In this document: piece by piece, positions 21,082 through 30,800 of the stretch | Position numbering within the stretch: position 1 is the first letter of the stretch | Layout of the letters: the number at the start of each line of letters is the position of its first letter | Origin: Romanomermis culicivorax | Taxonomy: Eukaryota; Nematoda; Enoplea; Mermithida; Mermithidae | Assembly (NCBI GenBank): GCA_963922205.1 | Contig: CAWUHX010000300.1 | Location: 310,001-374,000 of the forward strand | Reading direction: 5' to 3' | Length of the DNA: 64,000 nt | Translations under genes and position numbers: made by a program | The notes under the pieces: generated by a model | Databases searched by the model: none | Told to the model about the DNA's origin: nothing | Seen by the model: only the letters and a program-made list of their open reading frames with translations

Positions 21082-24000
21082 ATGAAACCTATTTATGAGG
21101 ATATTACTTCGGATGAAGACGACATGCCTATGGAAATTTTAGAAGATATTACTTCTGATGAAGACAATGAAACAATCGTGAATGAGTCTTCAGAGAATAT
21201 TACCTCTGAGAAAGAAGGAGAAGAAACACTTGATAATGATATTTTGGAAGAAGAAGAAGAAGGAACTGTTTTAGATTATGATGATGATGAAGATGATCAA
21301 TACAAAAGTTATACACCTTACAGTTGTGATGAGGAAGAAATTTACGAAGCAGCTCAAATTGGTGGTGGTGGTGGAGGTGTAACGAATGCATCTTTTGTTG
21401 CGGATGATTTTTTAGAACTAGGTCAACCCAGTACCGTAAATATTAGGTGTTTTAATACCGAAGGTCGCGAGTACTCTGTGAACTTTGGTAATACTGAACA
21501 TATGGATGATTTAAATGCTCAAATAGTGCCAATGTTTCAACTTATAGTAGAGCAAATTTCTGAGAATGTCGCTGATAATGCATTTATAGGGTTTTTCTTT
21601 GACCATCCAGATTTGACAAAAGGTCGTGTTTTGATACCTTTTAGACCAAAACATGCTTTAACTGGAGATTTGATTGTAAACACTCTTAATGCTGTTCTTC
21701 AATCAAATGAGCAAATACAAATTGATAGTCGTCAATCTACAATTGGTACGATTGTTGTAACACCACCTGAGGGTAGCGGTAAGCTAATTAAAATTACTTA
21801 TGTAAGATTTTATTTTTTATTTATTTATTTATTTTAATTTAAGGTATTCACAACGCTCATCAATATTTAAAACATAATGATTTTCTAAAAGATAAACGCT
21901 GTATTATTCAAATCAACAACACGGATGATTTATGTTTTGCTAGAGCTTTAGTTGTTGCTAGAGCTTACATTCATAAAAAAGATAGGAATGCTGAACACAA
22001 ATGGGAAAGTATTCGAAAGTCTGATAAGTCACATCTGCTGCAAACAAAGGTTGCTAAAGAACTGATGACCTTGGCAGGATTAGCTAACCATCAAGGAGCT
22101 TGCTGTTTTCATCAGTGGGAACAACTGCAAGCTGTTTTATTACCCAATTATCAAATCAAAGTTTTTAGCAAAGAACGCTTTAAAGAATTAATATTTAGAG
22201 GTTAGAGTTTTTTATTTTTCTGTTATTGTGTACGTATTTAGAGTTTTAAGGACCTGAAGCAACGCATGTTTTGAATATTTACCACCATGAAAACTATTAC
22301 TCGGTCATTACAAAGATGCCTGGATTTTTTGACCGCAGCTACTTTTGTCCTCATTGCGATCTGGCCTACAATAACAAAATGGAACACAGATGCAGAAACG
22401 TTTGTCCTCTGTGTTACAATACACCCCCATGTAATCAATTTATTGCTCGAAAATGCAAAGATTGTCTGCGATATTTTAAAAACGATAAGTGTTTTGCTCG
22501 ACACAAGTTTGTTTTTACTCAAAGAGGTCAATCGAAACATCAAAAAACAGGGGTATCTATTTGCGATCGTTTCAAAGTGTGCGAACAATGTGATACACTG
22601 ATTCGACGAGCACATTTTAAACCTCATAATTGCGGTTATTTTGAATGCAAAACATGCAATAAAAGCGTACCTAAAAAAGGTATTAGATATGGTATAATTA
22701 TTTTATTTTATTTTATATGAAAATTTTTAATTTTAGAACATTTATGTTTTATGCAACCTGTTGGTAGGGAACAAATTGAAGAGGAAGAAGATATATTTGA
22801 AACAAATGTTGATGAGGATGAGTGTCTAGATGACAATGAAACAGGAATTACTGATAAGTGTCCTGTTAATCAAAAATTTGTTCTGTATGATTTTGAGACT
22901 ACGCAGGAAAAAATTCTACGACAAACCGAATTAGGGGATGTGTTCCAACATGAACCAAATTTATGTGTAGTCCATACTGTATGCGATCAGTGTCGTCAAA
23001 ACGAGGGAAATTTTCGCTGCAATACATGCTGTCAATGCAAGCGTATTTTCAAAGGATCTACATGTCTAAATGATTTCTGCGAATACCTTTTTGCAAAAGG
23101 TATGAAAAACATTACAGCAATAGGGCATAATTCTCGAGGATTCGATGGACAATTTATAATGCAGTTTTTGTATCGTAATGGACATCATAAACTACATATC
23201 ATTAATAAGGGTGAATTAGTAAATTGTTTATAGTTTTTCATTTTCATTTTCATCTATTTATTTATTTATTTTAGGTTTAGAGTTGATGTGTATCAAAGTA
23301 GGGTCGATAAAAATTATTGATTCTCTGAACTTTCTTCCGATGCCTTTGGCCGCTTTACCAAAAACATTTGGAATAAGTGAAATATGTAAAGGATATTTCC
23401 CTCCTTTCTTTAATAGAAAAGAAAATTACGGATATATTGGCTCATATCCATTACCCAACATGTACGGTTACAATGCTATGAAACCTGCGGCTCGTGCCAC
23501 ATTTCTGGAGTGGTATAATGGAAAGCTTGAAGCAGTAAGTTTGCAAAAGTATAAAGTTTTGCATTTAAATGCATCATTGTTTAGGGTTCTCAATTTAATT
23601 TTGATAATGAGTTACTTGACTACTGTCATAGCGATGTGCAAGTTTTACGACAATGTTGTATGAAATTTCGTGATATTTTTATGGAAGAAACAAATGTCAA
23701 TCCTTTTGAAAATTCAATAACCATTGCTAGTGCTTGCAACTTAGTTTTCCGACATTTATTTTTGAAGCCAAATACTTTTGGTGTAATACCAAACAAAGGT
23801 TATGGTAAAGAAGAAAGACAGTCTGTTATAGCCTTAAAATGGTTGAAGTGGTTAGCCCATAAAAATGAAAAACTGTATATTCGACATAAACTTAATGGTG
23901 GTGAAGTTCAAATTGGAAGATACAAAGTTGATGGTTTATCAGGTAATTTTGTTCAAATTTTTGAAATTTTAATATCTATATGTTTGCTCATTAAGACACA

Positions 24001-25882
24001 ACAATTCATGAATTTCACGGTTGTTATTGGCATGGTTGCCCTAAATGTATGAAAAATAGATATCAATTAACAGCCGATAATAATACAAAAGCAGTCGATG
24101 CATATGAACGCACTTTTAATCGGGTTATGGAACTTCAATCACTCGGTTATAGCGTAGTCGAAATGTGGGAATGCGAACTTTTACAACAACTTCACTCAGA
24201 TCACAAAATGAAAACATTTTTTGATACAGTCAAAATACCGGAACCTATAAATCCTCGAGAAGGTAAAATCTTGAATTGTTCTTTTTTAATTTTGTCAAAA
24301 GTTTTCTTGTTTTAGCTCTCTTTGGTGGTCGCACTAATGCTGTAAAACTGTATCATAAAATTAAGTACAATGAAGATGGTACACCTGTAGAAAAGATCAA
24401 TTATGTAGATGTATGCAGTTTATACCCATTTGTCAACAAATATGGGAAATACCCTACAGGTCATCCAAAAATCTTTACTGAAGATTTTGAAAAGGTCAGC
24501 TCAACGTCACAGCCTTATGAGGGGTTAATCAAGTGTATGGTTTTACCACCTCCCAAACTCTTACATCCTGTTTTACCATATCGACATGGTGGTAAATTAT
24601 TGTTTCCTTTATGCAAAACTTGCACGCATGATTCACAAAAGACCACATGCGAGCATAACGATCAAGACAGAGCATTAGACGGTACATGGGTTACGATAGA
24701 ATTATATAAAGCCTTAGAGAAGGGATATAAGGTATATTGTTACAGTAATGGTTCTTTTTCTATTTATATTATTTTTGTTTCAGATCCTCAAGATTTTTGA
24801 GGTTTGGCATTATGATAATATTGAGCAATATCATCCAACCAAAAACCCCACTGGTGGTTTATTTACTCAATACGTCAATACCTTTATGAAAATGAAACTA
24901 GTAAATTTTATATTATGTAAATGTGACAGGATTTGATTGTAATTTTTATAGGAGAGTGAAGGCTATCCTGCTAAAGCTCAGACAGCTGAGCAAAAACGTG
25001 AATACAAAATGGATGTCTACAATCGTGAGAATATTTCATTGGATTCTTCAAAAATTTTAAAAAGTCCTGGAAAGAGGGCTTTGGCGAAATTAATGCTAAA
25101 TTCTTTCTGGGGAAAAGTAACTTTGCATAGTTTTTTGTATTTCATTTAATTATTATTATGTTTTTTAGTTTGGTCAACAAAACAATATGGATAAGACTGT
25201 TATCCACAATGCACCCAAAGAATATTTTGAACTTGTGATGAATGTAGCCAACATTATTAAGAATGTTAGACTAATCAATGAACAATTGGTGTCAACAACA
25301 TATTGTCAACATGATGATTTTGCGGAAGTAATGGGAAATACTAATGCTGTTATTGCAGCTTATACAACGGCTCAAGCTCGACTAAAGTTATATTCTTACA
25401 TTGAGCGATAAAAAGGTCGAGTATTGTATTTTGACACGGATAGTATTATTTACCTGTCAACAGTTGACAAACTACAATATCAGGTACCCACTGGTTGGTG
25501 TCTTGGTGAAATGACTGACGAGTTACGTGAATATGGTTCTGGATCTTACATTACCGAATTTGTTAGTGGAGGTCCTAAAAATTACGCCTACAGGTTGTAC
25601 AGTCCCTCTACAGACCAATACGGTCACGTAATCAAAGTCCGTGGTATCACTTTGTCATCAAATACTATGAAAAAAGTTAATTTTTATTCGCTTCGTCGAA
25701 TGGTTTTTGCTTTTGTAAAAAACAATGGAAAAGAAGAAGTAGATGTACATAGTCTCCGTATAGAGCGTCAGCAAGATCGTAAAGTTGTTACTTGTAAAAC
25801 TTTGAAAAAATTTCGTATAGTATATGATAAACATATTTTGAAACGTAATTTTTGTACATTTCCTTATGGTTGGACTAAATAA
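21082..25882 (+). pseudogene. POLB: Protein-primed DNA polymerase B (pPolB), 11 exons, one in-frame stop
   Basis: Exons 21082-21778, 21844-22200, 22251-22679, 22737-23210, 23275-23534, 23585-23942, 23996-24262, 24316-24731, 24784-24900, 24952-25116 and 25169-25882 join in phase to ~1417 codons. Order: an acidic N-terminus (residues ~1-95), the Polinton-specific CIIQINNTDDLCFARALVVA domain, Cys-rich zinc-binding segments, 3'-5' exonuclease motifs (VLYDFETT; AIGHNSRGFDGQF; YCHSDVQVL), TIHEFHGCYWHGCPKC, then palm motifs: DVCSLYPFVNK (A), KLMLNSFWGK (B) and YFDTDSIIY (C). All ten introns are 50-65 bp. The sole lesion is TAA at 25409-25411, fifteen bases before motif C. The stop at 25882 abuts the right inverted repeat. 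It replicates the element from a protein primer. Confidence 0.95.
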
Positions 25883-25892
25883 TTTTTACAAT

Positions 25893-26999
25893 AAAGTAGA
25901 ATGTTGCATCAAATTAAAAATTTTTCTTTTTGATATGTAAAGATTTTTTCTTTTTTCTACACGCTTTTTACGACCATTTTGTTTTGATCATTTTTTATAA
26001 AAGACCTTCTTGGTCAATTTTGGCAGTCAATCAAAATTTATACGCATGCACCCGTAAGGATAATGTTTCATCGCGTATTGACTGTCCCGAGATTTTTCTC
26101 ATTAAACAGACCATTATTGACCAATTTGACCGTTTGAGATTGACTTGAACGATCATTCAGGAATGGGGCCTCCGAGCATATTTACCCCTGCAGGTGGCGC
26201 CCTTTTGTCAAAGGGGGTCCAGGGGCCCAAATTTTTGAAAGGCTTCTTCTGCCCACGGGAGAAGCCATTTTTACACACGATCGCTTCTTAATTCTGTTTC
26301 ATTTTTTGCTCATTTCATTTTTTCCTTTTTTATCTACAGTAACACATCTATTACCCTAATTCCTCTATTACCATAATAGAAAAATTTACCGTGATTCTAC
26401 TATTATGATAATTACCGAATCTGTATCCTTTACAGTACGTCAACTCTCCAAATTTTCTACACGCTTTTTACGATCTGCTCGTTCTGGTCATTTTTTATAA
26501 AAGACCTTATTTGTCTATATGCTTTTTATGGCCAGCTCGCTCTGGTCATTTTTATAAAAGACCTTCTTGGTCATTTTTGGCAGAACATCAAACTTTATAC
26601 GCATGCACCCGTAAGGATAATGTTTCATGGCGTATTGACTCTCTCGAGAATTTACTCATTAAACAGACCATTACTGACCAGATTGACCGTTCTGACATTT
26701 GTTGACTTGAACGATTGTTCAGAAAATGGGACCTCCGAAATATATTTACACCTGCAGGTGGCACCCTTTTGACAAAGGGGGTCCGGGGTGCAAATTTTTG
26801 AGGGCTTCCTCTTCCCAGAGGGGAAGCCATTTTTACACACGATCTCTTTTTTATTTCTTTTCCATTTTTTGTTCATTTTAGTTTTCCTTTTTGCGTTCAT
26901 CATTGATTTTCCTTTTCCACCCACAGTAACACACCTATTACCCTAATTCAACTATTACCATAATCGAAAAATTACCGTAATTCTACTATTACGGTAACT
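25893..26999. repeat. Right terminal inverted repeat of the Polinton
   Basis: Inverse copies of the left module lie at about 25940-26260 and 26460-26830, each followed outward by the spacer (26270-26450 and 26830-26999). The inner edge GAATGTTGCATCAAATTAAA (25902 on) pairs with 8370-8395. The outer edge ends CT at 26999. Confidence 0.9.
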
Positions 27000-27020
27000 C
27001 AAGAACATGCATGCTTAACC

Positions 27021-27250
27021 GTACGACCTATAAATCGACCGTATATGTTTACTGTACGACCTATAAATCGACGAAGAAATTGTCTGTATATGTTTACTGT
27101 ACGACCTATAAATCCTCCAAAAGTCGTCCGTATATGTTTACTGTATGACCTATAAATCGGCCAAAAATGACAAATTATAGGTCGTACACAAAAGATAGGG
27201 TATCCTTAAGCGTACGACCTATACGGACCGGCCTTACTACTAACGGTCCT
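27021..27250. repeat. GTACGACCTATAAATC direct repeats with inverted copy
   Basis: Four direct copies of GTAYGACCTATAAATC start near 27021, 27054, 27099 and 27143, with TATATGTTTACT between them. An inverted TATAGGTCGTAC follows at about 27177 and another direct GTACGACCTATA near 27221. The array begins 22 bp outside the Polinton end and lies upstream of the large toxin-like exon. Confidence 0.75.
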
Positions 27251-27868
27251 AACTTTTGTGTCTTAGCATTTTGCAAGGTTCTTAGCTTGAAATTCATGAG
27301 CTTTTATTGAAATTTTCATCAAATGCATTCATTCATTGAATTCATTGATAGCACCCGTGTGCTCGAACGAAATACATGAGTCCTAAAATTTTCAAAGTGT
27401 GAAGTACTATATCGTAGTGACTCTTTTATTTTTAGAGACTGGCGTTGAACTTAGACTCCGTCAAGTCAAAGTAGAGGTCATTTCTGTACATTACGCTAAT
27501 CATGCATATGGACGCAGGGAAAACCAATACTAAAAACGTCCTTTATACGCTGAATGCAGGAGAGGTCTTGGTATCTCTTACACACTCACTCAACATTACA
27601 AACTTCTTAAATAAATGTGTAAAAAATTGAAACAGTCTATTTGGGTGCGAAACTTTCGAGGAAAAATAAAGAGCATAACATAGAGAACTTCGAAAAACAG
27701 AAAAAAATCTGTCACTTATGAGGGAATTATATTTTTACGAAGAACCAATTTCCAAAAATTAAGCCAGAGTGAACTACATATGATTATCGGTAAATTAACA
27801 TACGAGTGACATCTGCTGATTATCACCTGAAGGAACTGTGTTTCTGACAATATTATTCAGTTCATTTT
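27251..27868. other. Intergenic upstream of the large exon
   Basis: No gene was identified. A splice-acceptor-like TTTTCAG sits at 27876-27882, just inside the open frame that follows, so an upstream exon or a trans-splice site may be hidden here or further left. Confidence 0.4.
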
Positions 27869-30800
27869 ATGAGAAAATTTTCAGGATCGCTGTTTGCTGC
27901 ATTAGTGAATATTTATGCGAGGGCAAGACGAAAGATAATCATGTCATTTTTACATTGCAATAGTATGCGCGAGTTCATCCATGTCTTTCGTGATGGAAAA
28001 TTTTCATCGAATCGAATCATGATCAGATCATTGTACCAATATTTTATAATGTCTGGATATTGCTGTGAATATCATATATTTTTGATGCTATTAGTAAGAA
28101 GAATTATGACTACTCCTTTTTCAATGTCGAACTACGACTTTCATAACGGTTTTATCAACCCTACGATACAAAATGATCAAATAATATCCGAAAATCCAGA
28201 TTTCAGTTCCGTGTTATCACTCTATTTCCGGGAAAATGTTGTTTTCCACAGTGGTTCGGTGGGTAAATTTGACGTAGCAACCTATTTCGTGCATTTTTTT
28301 CTCGCTTTGCTCGTGGATTCAAAGAGACCATTCTATTGGTACTATGATGAGCAGAATCGGCAATTAAAAGCCTTTTTGAGCAGTGAGGATGGAAAGACGA
28401 TCAAGTTGAAATGTTTCAATTTTGAACCTCAACAAAGAACGAACGCAGAATGGACCGAGCTGGACTTGCGAAACTTAATAGCCGAATGGGGTGCAAAAAT
28501 GGAAGGCGTGACGTTAGAATCCCACTGGTACGATATCTACGTAGAAAATTTGATACACCCGGACGAATTGCGGAATCTTAGGAAAAATTCTGCCCCGTTG
28601 CGGAGAATGGTCAGCCCCGAAGTGTTTTTTGCTGAAAAAACGAAAGTTCTAAACATCGAACGCGATTTTTTCGACAAAGCGATGAAATTACGTCGGAAAG
28701 CGCCGAAAAATTTCCAAAAATTTGATGTTCAATTAGAAAATTTGCCAGAAACTGTGATTAAGTTGATAAAGGCCAAAAAACCTGAAAGAACAGAAAAATA
28801 TAGCGTCAAATTGGTGAATAATGGGCGAAAAATTCTAGAAAGTATCCAAAATAGGTATAAACAAACTTTGAATTCTTTTCACAGTGATGCCCACTGCGGA
28901 ATATTGCACGGTATGCTGCTGAAAGAACAAAAGAGTGCTTCATTTTTAACCAAAATCCAACACACGTTAAACAACGAGCCGCCGGGATACAGAATCGAGT
29001 TTAAAAAATTAAATTTAGTTACCGTGATCAACGAATATCCGATCAGGATAGAAATACCACCAAATTTGCATAAGGCCGGAAAACGAAAGAACCAAATTTT
29101 AAGCGATTCGGCCAGCACCCACGGCGAATATATGGTCATCGAAACTTTAGCCAAAGAAGCATTGTTAGTTTTAACTAATTTAAATGCCGATCAAGGATTC
29201 AATATTTTGGTCAAAAGATTAAAAGTTGCGGAGCCAGCTGTCGCGATAGTTGAACATATTTTAACGCAAGTCGGGAACAACGCTATCTTAAAGAATACCG
29301 ATTTTTCCCAGAATCTCAATGAATTGCTGGAATACGAGATTGGCGTAATCCTACGCGACGATATTCCACTTTACCGACCACAAAAATTGAACTACTTGAG
29401 CCGCTATTTCAAAGGTTACATCGCTGCTAGTCACGTTTCTAGAGAGAAAAAAGCTTTCGAGTTAACCTTAAAAAATCCTACCCAATTCGAAAATTCTTAC
29501 ATGAAAAGTTACCTACTCAAATCTAAAACTCAAGGCGTCGATTACATAATCAATTTTTACGAGAAAGATAAATTTTTGCAGGAAGATTTGTCATTTATCA
29601 GTCAAACCGCCCAAAACCGTTTGTATCCCTCAACCTCTGATCCAAGCTACGATCGCATAATCGTAACTAACGTTTTGGTCTTTTTCACCGATCACTACGA
29701 AAATTCAAAACAATATTTGGAAAAAATTGTGCATACTTATGAAGCATTGACGATCAGGAACGATCGAGATTTCAACCTCGAACCTATCGATCATTTGGAC
29801 GTTGACAGAGAAATGATCAATTTAGCATTAAACGACGGCGAAGTTTACGAATCCAGAATGAAAATCGCAAATTTTTTGGACAAAAATGCACATTTACTGG
29901 AAACAGGCGAAAATTTGAAGGCCCTATTCGATGGATTGTTACATAATGAAAAACGCGTGAGCAATTTGGGAGAAGATATTTTTCAATTAAACTTCAAAAG
30001 TAAAACATCGGCTAAATTGTTTTCGATAAACTTAGCGTTTGGTCAGGATGCAAAAAATAATATCGAAAAATTAGAGTCCGTACACAAGTCAGATAGTGCT
30101 CACGCTCTATATGTATCAGTATCCAAACAAGATGAACATTCTAAACTTAAAACGATGGTTTTGGATGAAAAATACTTGTCAGGATTGATTGGCTGTATGA
30201 AAAATTTGAGGAGGAAGAAAGATTGCAGTAAATTCCAGGAATCGATAGAAGTAACCAAAAAAATAATTCAAACTAAAGAAACCAAATGGAAAAATTACCT
30301 CAAAAACCTGAATCGTCTCAGTTCCAGCGTCATGTACGGTTTGATGGCTAAAAACTTAATCAGCGAACTCATTAATGGCGATTTGACCGGTTTGGCCGTC
30401 AATTTTGGGTTCATAATCGCATCTATCGGAGCCGATAAAATGGCTGACAAACTCCTGACCAAAGCGGCGGCATTATCGCCCCTTGAAAATTTGATCTTTT
30501 CAAACGCCCTAAAAATTGGTGCCCCGTTCTTACGTCGAGCTCCATCGTTTTTTTTCGTCGTGCTCGACCTTTACGAGAATATTAGATCTCTAACCAGCGA
30601 CAATCGTCGTTCGGGAAGTGCCGTAAGTTTGGGCGCCGACATCACCTATTTGGCTTTAGACTTGGCCGAAGCGGCGATCGAAGCGAGCGACGTTTTGGGA
30701 GTGGGCGTTTTTGCAGGCGTTTCGGCCGTAACAGGCCCGGTGATGTGGGCGGCGGGAACGGTGGTGCTTTTGGGGGCCGAAATTTACAAAAGTGTGAAAA

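Larger units (their letters stand above)
7399..26999. mobile_element. Maverick/Polinton DNA transposon (19.6 kb), near-complete
   Basis: Long terminal inverted repeats (left 7399-8395, right 25893-26999) enclose a full Polinton gene set: protein-primed DNA polymerase B, retrovirus-like integrase with chromodomain, FtsK/HerA-type packaging ATPase, adenain-like cysteine protease, major and minor capsid proteins, and conserved small proteins. The right end stops at ...GGTAACT (26998-26999), giving the family's AG...CT termini. A 6-bp target duplication could not be confirmed because the left outer end appears truncated. Late genes read leftward and the polymerase rightward from a divergent centre near 20275-21081. 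Nearly every gene has one or two stops or frameshifts. The element is therefore most likely inactive but recently so, unless some lesions are assembly errors. Confidence 0.95.

Noticed and set aside
13606-25411. Use of an alternative genetic code (stop as Trp or other) in the Polinton
   Set aside because: In-frame stops are a mix of TAG, TGA and TAA at different residue types, and frameshifts occur too; the host genes have none. Decay explains it better.
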